64,000 nt of DNA from Streptomyces sp. NBC_00464 (GTDB lineage Bacteria > Actinomycetota > Actinomycetes > Streptomycetales > Streptomycetaceae): positions 3,038,001 to 3,102,000 of the forward strand of contig NZ_CP107899.1 in NCBI RefSeq assembly GCF_036013915.1. Reading direction: 5' to 3'. Positions within the stretch are counted from its first letter, which is position 1; each line of letters begins with the position of its first letter. A model generated the notes under the pieces. That model was given only the letters and a program-made list of their open reading frames with translations. It made no database searches and was not told the DNA's origin. Below, piece by piece: positions 48,606 through 57,057 of the stretch. Made by a program: the position numbers and the translations under genes.

Positions 48606-49426
48606 TGCTCTCCCAGCAGACGGTCCAACAGGCCCAAGGTGTCTTCGGGGCTGAGGGCCTGAGCTCGCAGCATCGCATATTTCTGGGACAGGATGCTGAT
48701 CTCATCCGGGTCGGCGACGAGCAGGCTGCCGCGCTGCGTCTCGGAGTACGCGACGTGCTGATAGTCCGATGTTTCCAGCAGCGTGAACGGGCCGTCGAGC
48801 CCAGCATGGACCCGGTGGTTCAGCGGGAGAATCTGAAGGCTGACGCCGGAAAGCGTGGCGCACGTACGCAGATGACGGATCTGCTCCCTGTGCGCTTCCT
48901 CGTCGGTGAGTTGAAGTCTCACCACCGGCTCCCAGATGACGAAGCTGATCGTCGGCGGTTCGCTGCGGTGCAGGATCTCCTGGCGTTCCAGCCGGGAGGC
49001 GGTCTGGATCGCGATCTTCTCCTCGCTGAACACGGGAACCCTGTTACGGAAGACCGCCCGTGCGTAGACCTCGGTCTGGAGCAGTCCGGGCAGGACCTGG
49101 TTGTCGTACCAGGACAGGGCCAGGGCCGTCCGCTCCAGTTCCATGTACTGCTCGGCCCACGCCGGTACGAGATCGACCTCCGGCATGTGTTCCACCGCCG
49201 TGGCCAACGCGCCCTTCGTCTCCAGGAGTTCGTCCATCCGGCGCGCCAGATCGGGGAGGAGCGAGCGACGCCCCTGCTCGATGGAGGCGATCGTCTCCAC
49301 CTGCACGTTCGTCAGGTCCGCGAGTTGCGCCTGGGTCAGACCTGCGGCCACGCGGAACACGCTGACCAGCTTGCCTACGAGCTTCATGGCCGACGCGTTC
49401 CTGCGCTGCCGATTCCTGGTGTGCAT
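48602..49426 (-). CDS. XRE-type regulator with DUF5753 domain
   Basis: The 274-residue protein has an N-terminal helix-turn-helix (LVSVFRVAAGLTQAQLADLTNVQVETIASIEQG) and a C-terminal DUF5753 domain (LSWYDNQVLPGLLQTEVYARAVF, FVIWEPVVRLQL). This is the WhiJ/AbaA-like regulator type that works with DUF397 partners. ATG 49426 is preferred, with GGGGA 5 bp upstream; ATG 49387 is possible. The 7-bp repeat at 49529-49570 lies about 100 bp upstream. Confidence 0.87.
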   Translation of the reverse strand: MHTRNRQRRNASAMKLVGKLVSVFRVAAGLTQAQLADLTNVQVETIASIEQGRRSLLPDLARRMDELLETKGALATAVEHMPEVDLVPAWAEQYMELERTALALSWYDNQVLPGLLQTEVYARAVFRNRVPVFSEEKIAIQTASRLERQEILHRSEPPTISFVIWEPVVRLQLTDEEAHREQIRHLRTCATLSGVSLQILPLNHRVHAGLDGPFTLLETSDYQHVAYSETQRGSLLVADPDEISILSQKYAMLRAQALSPEDTLGLLDRLLGEQ

Positions 49427-49523
49427 ACGGTCCCCACTCCCCACCTGGAGCCGCACTTCACGCCTCGACGACCCGTACAAGAAATATGTACGAGCGGACG
49501 GGCGGCGCGACCGGCTCCCTTCC

Positions 49524-49581
49524 CGAAGCTCGGGGCTCGGGGCTCGGGGCTCGGGGCTCGGGGCTCGGGACCCGAGCTTCG
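49524..49581. repeat. CTCGGGG heptad repeat inside an 11-bp inverted repeat
   Basis: Six heptads start at 49529, 49536, 49543, 49550, 49557 and 49564, the last with a changed base. CGAAGCTCGGG (49524-49534) and CCCGAGCTTCG (49571-49581) are perfect reverse complements flanking them. It lies in a 459-bp gap (49427-49885). The rest of the gap holds further degenerate CGAG-rich sequence near 49640-49680 and no gene. Confidence 0.85.
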
Positions 49582-49885
49582 AGAGGGTCCCGTCACTCAT
49601 TCGAGGGATGGTGGGGCAGGCTCGGCCCGAGGCTTGAGACCCGAGACACGAGCGTCGAGATGCGAGCCCCGAGATTCGAGCGCCTTCTTTTAACCGGCCA
49701 CGAAATACAGGGGGTTGGGAAATCCTCCCCGACCTCCCTGCCCCGTAACGGCGAGCAAGTACGACTAATGGTGACGGCTTGCGACGGAGCGTCGCGAGTG
49801 TTTACGGTGCGAGAACGCATCGACCCCGACGCGGTGTTGAACCACCGAGCCGGGGTCTGACCTCAAGATCGAAAAGAGCGATCCC

Positions 49886-50845
49886 GTGGCTGCCCAGCAC
49901 TTTAGTCCCGCCCTGCCCGCGCCCGCAGTGGCGGCCCCGTACCCGATGGCCCAGCCCGGTTACGGCAAGCGTTCCACCCCGGACCAACTACCCGCCCGGC
50001 CCGATGACTTTGCCTTGCTCCCCCTGCGTGAGCGGTACATCGCCGGGTTCATCGAGCACCTCCCCGAGGGCGCGTCGATGAGCGTGAAGTGCCTCGCCAA
50101 GCAAATCCCGCTGTACGGCCAGCAGGCCATCGCCTCCGCCCTGACCGCCCTGTCCGTGGCCGGGCACCTGCGGCGCGTCCGGTGCGCGATCGGCGTCGGC
50201 GACGAGACGCGATGGGTGTTCCGCACCTTCTGGTCCCGTACCGCCCGCGACAACGAATGGTGGGCGAACCGCCTCACTCCGGGGGTGCCCCAGCCGGTGC
50301 AGACGCCCATGCCCGCCCCCGTACCGGAACCCACACCGCCTGCTGCCGTGCCCCCTCAGCGCCCGGCAGCGGCGCCCGCGCCCGCGCCGGAGGTTTCCAC
50401 GCCCGCATACCTCGCCCTCGCCCGACTCGGCCACCTCGACGCGCGTCTCGCGCTCTCCGCAGACGACTGCACGGCCCTCGCAGAGCTGGCCGAGCGGTGG
50501 TTCGCGCGCGGCGTCAACGCCGACTACCTCACCAGCGCGCTCACCGCCGGACTGCCCGCCCAGGTCGACTCGCCCGTCGGCTTCGTCCGCTGCCGCCTCA
50601 TCGACAAGCTCCCGCCCGCCCTGCCCACCGCGCCCACGCCGCCTCCCGTCGGAGCCGCCGTCCCGCACGTGATGATGGAGTGCACCGACTGCGGCGCCCC
50701 CGGCCCCGCCGAGGCGCTCCCCGACGGCCTCTGCCGCCCCTGTCGCCGGCCGAAGCCCCTCACCGGGCCCATGCCCGAGCCGCCCGTCGAGCGGGACATC
50801 ACCGCACTCGTCGCCGGACTCCGTGACCTGCTCAAAGCGCCCTGA
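49886..50845 (+). CDS. Hypothetical winged-helix/zinc-ribbon protein
   Basis: The 319-residue protein has a helix-turn-helix-like region, FIEHLPEGASMSVKCLAKQIP followed by ALSVAGHLRRVR, near residues 50-95. A Pro-rich linker follows, then a helical stretch and a C-terminal CxxC-CxxC zinc ribbon (CTDCGAP and CRPCRRP). The family is known to me as a Streptomyces accessory protein of unknown function, sometimes called MarR-like. The GTG start at 49886 has AAGAG nearby. It is transcribed away from the XRE-DUF397 unit. Confidence 0.68.
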   Translation: MAAQHFSPALPAPAVAAPYPMAQPGYGKRSTPDQLPARPDDFALLPLRERYIAGFIEHLPEGASMSVKCLAKQIPLYGQQAIASALTALSVAGHLRRVRCAIGVGDETRWVFRTFWSRTARDNEWWANRLTPGVPQPVQTPMPAPVPEPTPPAAVPPQRPAAAPAPAPEVSTPAYLALARLGHLDARLALSADDCTALAELAERWFARGVNADYLTSALTAGLPAQVDSPVGFVRCRLIDKLPPALPTAPTPPPVGAAVPHVMMECTDCGAPGPAEALPDGLCRPCRRPKPLTGPMPEPPVERDITALVAGLRDLLKAP

Positions 50846-50875
50846 GGCAACCTCTCGACCCTGCCGTCCCCGACG

Positions 50876-51379
50876 TCACGGCAACGAGCGCTTGAGCCAG
50901 ACCACTTCGCCGCTCTCCTCCGCGGAAACGCGGTCGCGGGCGAACCCGAGCTTCTCAAGTACACGGAACGACGGAGTGTTCCCTGCGTCGACGGTCGCCC
51001 CGAGCCGCTCCCGCCCGGTCGCCGCAGCGGCGTCGAGCACCGCACGGGCCGCCTCGGTGGCGTAGCCGTGGCCATGGACCCGCTGGAACAGCTCGTACGC
51101 GATCTCGGGCTCCTCCAGGGTGGAGCGGCCGATGATCAGTCCGCAGTAGCCGATGAAGTCGCCCTCGTCGCGGCGCTGGATGGGCAGGAGGGCGATCCCC
51201 GTCGTCTCCGTCGCGGTGAGCAGCTTCGCGATGAGTGCCCGGGTGTACTCAAGCGTGGACGTCCCCTCACCGCGTTCGGCGCGAAGGGCGCGGAGTTCAA
51301 CGGCGTCCGACTCGGCCCACGGGCGCAGGATCAGCCGCTCGGTCTCCAGGTGGAACGGCATCGTCTCGTACACGGTCAT
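50876..51379 (-). CDS. GNAT family N-acetyltransferase
   Basis: The 167-residue protein shows the RimJ/RimL-type GNAT form: HLETERLILRPWAESDAV at the start, IGYCGLIIGR, and the acetyl-CoA loop FQRVHGHGYATEAARAVLD. The end is FRVLEKLGFARD. It would transfer acetyl from acetyl-CoA to an amine on a protein or small molecule; the acceptor is unknown. It is followed in the same direction by no coupled gene, and a second GNAT gene lies 52 bp upstream. Confidence 0.87.
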   Translation of the reverse strand: MTVYETMPFHLETERLILRPWAESDAVELRALRAERGEGTSTLEYTRALIAKLLTATETTGIALLPIQRRDEGDFIGYCGLIIGRSTLEEPEIAYELFQRVHGHGYATEAARAVLDAAAATGRERLGATVDAGNTPSFRVLEKLGFARDRVSAEESGEVVWLKRSLP

Positions 51380-51431
51380 GCCCCGCCCCAATCCCCTTCA
51401 CGGACTCTCACGAACCACGCGTCCATTTCCG

Positions 51432-51974
51432 TCAGGGGCGGTTCAGCCCCCACGTCTGCAGGACGTACGGCCGCCCCTTCTCCTCCCCCTCGATCAGCGG
51501 CACGTCGAGAAGCCGGAAGCCCGTCTTCGTGGCCACCGCGACGCTGGACGCGTTCTCGGCCTCCAGCTCCAGGATCACCTGCTCCACACCCAGCTCCTCG
51601 AAGGCGTACGCCGCCATCACCCGCACCGCCCGCGCGGCCAGGCCCTGGCCCCGGTGGGCCGGGCCGACGGCGTAACCGAGCTCCGTGCCCTCGGGGGCGC
51701 GCCGCAGCATCACCTCGCCCAGTGCCGCGCCGCCGTCGGTGGTGATGGCGAGCAGGATGCTCGTGCCCTCTGCCCGCAGCTTCCGGGCCTTGTCCAGCCG
51801 GGCGCGGGAGGCGGCCTCGTCGAAGGGGGAGACGAGCGGTGTCCAGTACGCGGTGTCGGGGTGGTCGAACAGATCCGGCATCGCGGCCACGTCCGCCTCG
51901 GTCCAGTCGCGCAGGACCAGGCCCTCCCCCGTGAGCTCGATGCGGTCGGGAAAGGGTGACGTGGTGCTGGTCAT
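51432..51974 (-). CDS. GNAT family N-acetyltransferase
   Basis: The 180-residue acetyltransferase has GEGLVLRDWTEADVAAMP at the start and the acetyl-CoA site GYAVGPAHRGQGLAARAVRVM. SSVAVATKTGFRLLDV lies near the end. It belongs to the RimJ/RimL-like group but is clearly distinct from the neighbouring GNAT, so the two are not a recent duplication. ATG 51974 has AGGGAGG 11 bp upstream. The acceptor is unknown. Confidence 0.87.
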   Translation of the reverse strand: MTSTTSPFPDRIELTGEGLVLRDWTEADVAAMPDLFDHPDTAYWTPLVSPFDEAASRARLDKARKLRAEGTSILLAITTDGGAALGEVMLRRAPEGTELGYAVGPAHRGQGLAARAVRVMAAYAFEELGVEQVILELEAENASSVAVATKTGFRLLDVPLIEGEEKGRPYVLQTWGLNRP

Positions 51975-52126
51975 GGTGCGGGGCCTCCCTGGCATGTGTT
52001 CGGGCGGAGAAAGCGTATCCGGGACACGCCTGAAGTCGATGAAATCGACCAGTATCGGTTGCCATCCCCAACATCGCGCGATTCACTTGCTCACATAAGC
52101 CTGAAATCACCGAGGGGAGGTCGCAC

Positions 52127-53407
52127 ATGCTGCTGAATTTCCGGGTGGCCAATCATCGTTCGATCCGCGAGGAACAGGAGCTCCAGCTCCACCCCGCCTA
52201 CGACACCGACCGTCCTCCGGGTACGGACTGGGCCGCAGTTCCCGTGGTGGGTCTCTTCGGCGCCAACGCCGCCGGCAAGTCGAACCTTGTCGGAGCGCTG
52301 GAGTACATGGCCTCCATGGTCCTGAATTCGCATCGCGACGCGGAGCCCGGCGACGGCCTCACCCGTAGCGTGTTCCGCCTGGATGCCGCCGCATCCGACG
52401 AACCGTCCTGGTATGTGGTGGACCTCCTGTTGGACGGCGTCCGCTACACGTACGGCTTCAGCGTCGATGACGAGCGCGTGCTCGACGAATGGCTCTACAG
52501 CTACCCGCTCGGCAAGAAGCGCAAGATCTTCGAGCGCCCGGACGGCGAAGTGCAGCCGGGAGATTCGCAGGCCAAGCGCGAACTCGAACTGGTCGAGAAC
52601 ATCACCGAGCCCAACGTGCTGTTCCTGACCATGGCCGCACGTTCCAAGCAGGAGGACTTCCGCCCGGTCTACGACTGGTTCGCGACGGGTCTGCGGTTCG
52701 CCGAGGGCAGGACACGGATGCCACTGGGAGTCCCGACGGGGTCGAGCCGGGACGCTGCCGCCCTCCTGGCGCTCCTGCGCTCTGCCGACCTGGGGATCGA
52801 GGAGTACGGCATCGAGCGTCAGGTCATGGACGAGGACGCCCTGCACAGAATGTTCGGCGGGCCGCTGCTCCAGCAGGAACTCGCCAGACTGGAGGCAAGC
52901 GGGCCACGCGAGTTGTCGCGGACGTGGATCGGCCATCGCGGTCGCTCCGGCGTGGTCCGCATGGAACTGCATGAGGAGTCCGCCGGCACCAGAGCGCTAC
53001 TGCGACAGGCTCCGCGGTTCCTGTCCGTGCTGCGCCAAGGGGGCACATTCATCGTCGACGAGATCGACTCCAGCCTTCACCCGCTGCTGACCACCCAGCT
53101 CATCGGGCTCTTCCAGGACCCGGAGACGAATCCGCGTGCCGCACAACTGATCTTCACCTCCCACGATGCCAGCCTGCTCGGCCGTGCGGACGGCGAGGAC
53201 ATTCTCAAGCGGGACCAGGTGTGGTTCGTGGAGAAGGACCGGTACGGGGAGACCCGTCTGATCGCCTTGTCGGAGTTCAAGCCCCGTACCGGAGAGAACC
53301 ACGAGCGCCGGTATCTGGGCGGCAGCTACGGCGGGGTGCCCTTCATCGACGAGAGCTTCACCAAGGCGTTGGCGGCTCGGGGGGACGAACGTGGCGCGAC
53401 AGCCTAA
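52127..53407 (+). CDS. AAA family ATPase, AbiLi/RloA-like
   Basis: The 426-residue ATPase is of the AAA_21 (OLD/SMC-like) type. It opens LLNFRVANHRSIREEQEL, with Walker A GANAAGKS at residues 45-52. Late motifs are Walker B FIVDEIDSSLHPLL near residue 307 and the switch His in FTSHDASLL. There is no TOPRIM domain on the chain. The next gene, which overlaps by 17 bp, encodes an RloB protein, and the pair matches the AbiL (AbiLi-AbiLii) abortive-infection system. It would act in the cytosol as an ATP-driven sensor of phage. AGGGGAGG lies upstream of the ATG. Codon choice looks less extreme in GC than the flanking core genes, by eye. Confidence 0.88.
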   Translation: MLLNFRVANHRSIREEQELQLHPAYDTDRPPGTDWAAVPVVGLFGANAAGKSNLVGALEYMASMVLNSHRDAEPGDGLTRSVFRLDAAASDEPSWYVVDLLLDGVRYTYGFSVDDERVLDEWLYSYPLGKKRKIFERPDGEVQPGDSQAKRELELVENITEPNVLFLTMAARSKQEDFRPVYDWFATGLRFAEGRTRMPLGVPTGSSRDAAALLALLRSADLGIEEYGIERQVMDEDALHRMFGGPLLQQELARLEASGPRELSRTWIGHRGRSGVVRMELHEESAGTRALLRQAPRFLSVLRQGGTFIVDEIDSSLHPLLTTQLIGLFQDPETNPRAAQLIFTSHDASLLGRADGEDILKRDQVWFVEKDRYGETRLIALSEFKPRTGENHERRYLGGSYGGVPFIDESFTKALAARGDERGATA

Positions 53408-54011
53408 GCCTGGCGGCCGCAAGCGCCCCTCCTTCGAGTCCCGGCTCGATAGGAGATCGGGACTCCGCGCCGCCCGGCTGCGATTACTGGTCGTATGCGG
53501 CGCCGAAGTGACCGAGCACGCGTATGTGCAAGGGCTCAAGAACGCTGCCCGGAATCCGGCCGTTTCGGTCAAGATCGTCAAGCATCCGAAAGCGCCGTCC
53601 CAAGTCGTCGCGCATGCGGCGAAGCTCCTCGCCTCAGCCGCCGACGAGTACGACGAGGCGTGGTGCGTCCTGGACGTCGACGAGTTCACCGACCTCGATG
53701 AGGCCTTGCGCGAGGCCGGACGCCATGGCATTGGCGTCGCTCTGTCGAACCCGTGTTTCGAGGTGTGGTTGCTGCTGCACTTCACCGATCACCGCAAGCA
53801 CGCAGGCTCCTACGACCAGCTCGTGCCGATCCTGAACAGACACACACCGGGCGGATACTCCAAGACGGGACTCGTCTTCCGCCACTACGAAGACGGCTGG
53901 CGCGAGGCGGTCCGCCGTGCGAAGAAGCTGGCTCCGGAGGGCAAGGAGCGCGAGGTCAACCCGTCCACAGGCATGTGGAAACTCGCGCTCGCCATCGGTG
54001 GTCCGGCGTAG
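53391..54011 (+). CDS. RloB family protein, AbiLii-like
   Basis: The 206-residue protein carries the RloB domain. Its core LLVVCGAEVTEHAYVQGLK near residue 32 resembles a Toprim-like EGxTE motif, with Glu and Thr-Glu. A DxD pair lies in CVLDVDEFTDLDE near residue 93, and SNPCFEVWLLLHF is typical of the family. RloB proteins are presumed effectors (nuclease or nucleotide-acting) paired with AAA_21 ATPases. The GTG start lies inside the end of the ATPase gene, so they are coupled. Its stop lies 9 bp from the convergent TetR gene. Function is inferred from the pairing. Confidence 0.87.
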   Translation: MARQPKPGGRKRPSFESRLDRRSGLRAARLRLLVVCGAEVTEHAYVQGLKNAARNPAVSVKIVKHPKAPSQVVAHAAKLLASAADEYDEAWCVLDVDEFTDLDEALREAGRHGIGVALSNPCFEVWLLLHFTDHRKHAGSYDQLVPILNRHTPGGYSKTGLVFRHYEDGWREAVRRAKKLAPEGKEREVNPSTGMWKLALAIGGPA

Positions 54012-54020
54012 CGGCAGCCC

Positions 54021-54599
54021 TCACCCCAGCGCCTCGTCGACCATCGCCGCCCACTGCGCCACGACCCTCCCCCGGCGCGCCCTGTCGTCGGTGAGGACGT
54101 TGGCGAGGCCCAGGCCGCGGGCCATGTCGAGGAGGCCCTGGACCGTTTCCCGTACGCCGGGGCGGGTTTCGTCGGCGTGCAGGAGGCCGACCGCGATGTG
54201 GTGGGTCTCGCGGCCCACTCGGGCTTCGAGTTCGGTGACGCGGGGGCGGAGCTGTTCCTCGTTGGAGGCGGCGACCCAGAGCTGGAGTGCGGCGCGGAAC
54301 AGCGGGCCCGTGTAGAGGTCGACGAGGGCGGCGACGACGGCGGCGCGGTCCTGGTCGGGGACGGCGCGCAGGGCGGCGGAGCGTTCCTCGGCGACGTACT
54401 CGACGGCTGCGGTGAACAGGTCCTCGCGGGTGGGGAAGTGGTGCTGGGCCGCGCCGCGCGAGACACCGGCGCGTATCGCGACGACGGAGACGGTGGAGCC
54501 TGCCCAGCCGTGATCTGCGAGGCAGGCCACCGCGGCTTCCAGCAGCCGTTGGCGGGTGGCGCGGCTGCGGTCCTGCTTGGGTGGGGTCAGAGCCGCCAT
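54021..54599 (-). CDS. TetR family transcriptional regulator
   Basis: The 192-residue protein has the TetR DNA-binding domain: RATRQRLLEAAVACLADHGWAGSTVSVVAIRAGVSRGAAQHHFPTRED region at residues 11-58. The C-terminal ligand domain has a TetR_C pattern seen in actinobacterial acyl-CoA-responsive regulators. It overlaps the end of the enoyl-CoA hydratase gene by 13 bp, so it is the last gene of the 4-coumarate:CoA ligase operon. It probably represses that operon or the adjacent carboxylase operon. Whether it also reads the CTGACG sites at 3.7-24.2 kb is open. Confidence 0.9.
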   Translation of the reverse strand: MAALTPPKQDRSRATRQRLLEAAVACLADHGWAGSTVSVVAIRAGVSRGAAQHHFPTREDLFTAAVEYVAEERSAALRAVPDQDRAAVVAALVDLYTGPLFRAALQLWVAASNEEQLRPRVTELEARVGRETHHIAVGLLHADETRPGVRETVQGLLDMARGLGLANVLTDDRARRGRVVAQWAAMVDEALG

Positions 54600-55321
54600 G
54601 CGGGGTCCCGTCGTTCCAGGAAGGCCGTCATCCCCTCCCGTGCCTCGTCGGAGGCGAAGAGCGCGGCGGAGCGGGCGATGAGGTCTTCGGCGTACTGGTC
54701 GAAAGTCTCCCGCACAGTAACCGTGACCAGCTCCTTCGATGCGGCCAGCCCCTGGGGCGAGGCCCTGCGCAGTCCGTCGAGTACCGGTAGGAGTGCCTTG
54801 TCCACGTCCTCGGCGGCGAGGGTGACCAGGCCGGTTCTGGCGGCTTCGGCCGCGTCGAAGCGTTCGCCCGTGAGGTAGTAGCGGGAGGCCGCGCGCGGGT
54901 CCAGGCGGGGCAGCAGGGGCAGGGAGATGACGGCGGGGGCCAGGCCGAGGCGGGATTCGGTGAGGGCGAAGGAGGAGTCGGGGCCCGCGGCCGAGATGTC
55001 GCAGGCCCCGAGGAGGCCGAGGCCGCCGGCCCGGACGTGGCCGGTGACCCGGGCGACGACCGGTTTGGGGAGCGTGATGATCTGCCGCAGGAGGGCGACG
55101 AAGGCGTGCGGGTCGGCCGGTGCCCTGAGGTCGGCGCCCGCGCAGAACGTGTTGCCGGTGTGGGTGAGGACCACCGCCCGCACGGTGTCGTCCGCCGCGC
55201 AGGCGTCGAGGGCAGCGGTCAACCCGGCCACGAGTGGTGCGCTCAGGGCGTTGCGGTTGGCCGGGGAGTCGAGCGTCAGGGTGGTGACGCCCCGGTCGTG
55301 GGTGGGTGGGGCGAGGGTCAT
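54587..55321 (-). CDS. Enoyl-CoA hydratase family protein
   Basis: The 244-residue crotonase has GNTFCAGADLRAPADP and the second oxyanion segment VTGHVRAGGLGLLGACDISAAG. TESRLGLAPAVISLPLL covers the catalytic region, in which the usual Glu is replaced by neighbouring residues. It would hydrate or cleave the CoA ester made by the adjacent ligase. The ATG overlaps the ligase stop (ATGA at 55318), so they are co-translated. It could act on a phenylpropenoyl-CoA or on a terpenoid-type enoyl-CoA. Confidence 0.88.
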   Translation of the reverse strand: MTLAPPTHDRGVTTLTLDSPANRNALSAPLVAGLTAALDACAADDTVRAVVLTHTGNTFCAGADLRAPADPHAFVALLRQIITLPKPVVARVTGHVRAGGLGLLGACDISAAGPDSSFALTESRLGLAPAVISLPLLPRLDPRAASRYYLTGERFDAAEAARTGLVTLAAEDVDKALLPVLDGLRRASPQGLAASKELVTVTVRETFDQYAEDLIARSAALFASDEAREGMTAFLERRDPAWRL

Positions 55322-56892
55322 GGCTGCTTCTCCCTGTCGCGCAGTTCGCGGCGCAGGATCTTGCCGGATGCGGCGCGCGGTACGGCGTCGATGAATTCGG
55401 CCTGACGGATCTTCTTGTACGGCGCTACGCGCTCGGCGACGTACGTCATGACGGCGTCGGCGGTGAGGTCCCGGGCGGCCGGCTGTCGTACGAGGAAGGC
55501 CTTCGGGATCTCGTTGCCGTCGGCGTCGTACACGCCGATGACCGCGGCGTCGGCGATCGAGGCGTGGGTGAGGAGGAGTGCTTCGAGTTCGGCGGGGGCG
55601 ACCTGGTAGCCCTTGTACTTGATGAGTTCCTTGACCCGGTCGACTACGAAGAGCCAGCCGTCCGCGTCGACGCGTCCGACGTCGCCGGTGTGCACCCAGC
55701 CGTCGCCGTCGATCATGGCGTCGGTGTCTTCGGGGCGGCCCAGGTAGCCCTTCATCGTCTGGGGGCCGCGGATGAGGATCTCGCCGTCGGTGTCGATGCC
55801 GAGGTCCGTCCCCGGGTCCTCGATGGACGTGATGCGCATCTCGGTGCTGGGCAGCAGCTTCCCTACGGCGCCGGGGGGCGGGTTCTCGGCTTCGAGGGGT
55901 ACGACGTGGGTGCCGGGCGAGAGTTCCGTCATGCCGTACGCCTGCCGTACGGGGGGCAGGCCGAGGCGGGCGGAGCAGGCGGCGGCCAGGTCGGCGTCCA
56001 GAGGCGCGGCGGCGCTGACGATGTACTCCAGCGAGGACAGGTCGTACTGGCCGACGGCCGGGTGCTTGGCGAGGGCCAGGACGATCGGCGGGGCCACGTA
56101 CAGCCCGCCGATGCGGTGTTCCTGGATCACGCCGAGGAACTGGTCGAGGTCGAAGCGGGGCAGCACGACGACGGTGGCCCCGTAGCGCAGCGGGGCGTTC
56201 ATCAGGGCGGTCAGCCCGTATATGTGGAAGAAGGGCAGGACGGCCAGGATGCTGTGGCCGGGCTCCATGGGGATGAAGGGGCGCAGCTGCTCCAGGTTGG
56301 TGCCGATGGAGCGGTGGGTGAGCATGACGCCCTTGGGGGCGCCGGTGGTCCCGGAGGAGTACGGGAGGGCGGCGATGTCCTCGGGGTCGAACTCGATCTC
56401 GGGTTCCGGGGCGGTGGAGCCCAGCATGTCGAGCACGGAGGTGTGGCCCTCGGCCTGGTCGCAGACGAAGATCTCCCGGATGCCGCCCGCGAGTTCGGCC
56501 GCCTGTCGGGCGACGTCGAGGAACAGGGACACGGTGACGATCCAGCGGGCGCCACTGTCCCCCAGCTGTTTGGCGAACTCCTCGGCGGTGGCCAGCGGGT
56601 GCACGGTGGTGACCGAGGCTCCGGCGCGGGTGGCCCCGTAGAAGACGGCGGGATAGGCGATCGTGTTGGGGCTGTGCAGGGCGAGGACGTCGCCCTTGCG
56701 CAGTCCCGCCTCGGCGAGGTGGGCGGCGATGCGGCGGTGGAAGGTGTCGAGCTGGGCGTACGTGACGGAGAGACCGTTGGTGCCGTCGATCAGGGCGACG
56801 GTGTCGCCGAAGGCCGCGGCGCCGCCGAGGACCGTTTCGTGGATGGGTGTGCCGAGGGCCGGAACGTCTTCGTACTCGCTGTGGAACACCAT
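55318..56892 (-). CDS. 4-coumarate/cinnamate:CoA ligase
   Basis: The 524-residue ANL ligase has the P-loop ALPYSSGTTGAPKGVM near residue 175, QAYGMTELSPG near 320, HTGDVGRVDADGWL and KELIKYKGYQVAPAEL. The catalytic Lys is in PRAASGKILRRELR. From memory it is strikingly close to the S. coelicolor 4-coumarate:CoA ligase SCO4383, which activates cinnamate and 4-coumarate. It makes the acyl-CoA by way of an acyl-AMP. ATG 56892 has AAGGGA upstream. The following genes, enoyl-CoA hydratase and TetR, overlap. The MITE-like palindrome lies about 165 bp upstream. Confidence 0.9.
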   Translation of the reverse strand: MVFHSEYEDVPALGTPIHETVLGGAAAFGDTVALIDGTNGLSVTYAQLDTFHRRIAAHLAEAGLRKGDVLALHSPNTIAYPAVFYGATRAGASVTTVHPLATAEEFAKQLGDSGARWIVTVSLFLDVARQAAELAGGIREIFVCDQAEGHTSVLDMLGSTAPEPEIEFDPEDIAALPYSSGTTGAPKGVMLTHRSIGTNLEQLRPFIPMEPGHSILAVLPFFHIYGLTALMNAPLRYGATVVVLPRFDLDQFLGVIQEHRIGGLYVAPPIVLALAKHPAVGQYDLSSLEYIVSAAAPLDADLAAACSARLGLPPVRQAYGMTELSPGTHVVPLEAENPPPGAVGKLLPSTEMRITSIEDPGTDLGIDTDGEILIRGPQTMKGYLGRPEDTDAMIDGDGWVHTGDVGRVDADGWLFVVDRVKELIKYKGYQVAPAELEALLLTHASIADAAVIGVYDADGNEIPKAFLVRQPAARDLTADAVMTYVAERVAPYKKIRQAEFIDAVPRAASGKILRRELRDREKQP

Positions 56893-57016
56893 GGCGGTTC
56901 CCTTCGACGCGGGTACGGCCTGTCCGGCGTCCCGCCCTGGAGCAGCGGGGTCGCCGAGGGGCCGTGCGGTGGTGGGGAGGGTCAGCATCGCCTCTGCCGG
57001 CGGGGCGTGGGAAGGC

Positions 57017-57056
57017 CCGGAACGCCTCGGAATGCCTCGGAACGCCCCGGACGGCC
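57017..57056. repeat. 10-bp tandem repeats
   Basis: Four units of CGGAACGCCT-like sequence follow one another. They lie directly before the MITE-like palindrome, within the 348-bp gap 56893-57240. Confidence 0.65.
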
Positions 57057-57057
57057 T

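Noticed and set aside
46112..54020. Integrative element with attachment sites
   Set aside because: No integrase, excisionase, tRNA gene or matching direct repeats at the block edges were found, so only an accessory block is claimed.
54021..54599. Assigning the TetR protein as regulator of the CTGACG sites
   Set aside because: No CTGACG palindrome was found near its own operon, so the link would be guesswork.
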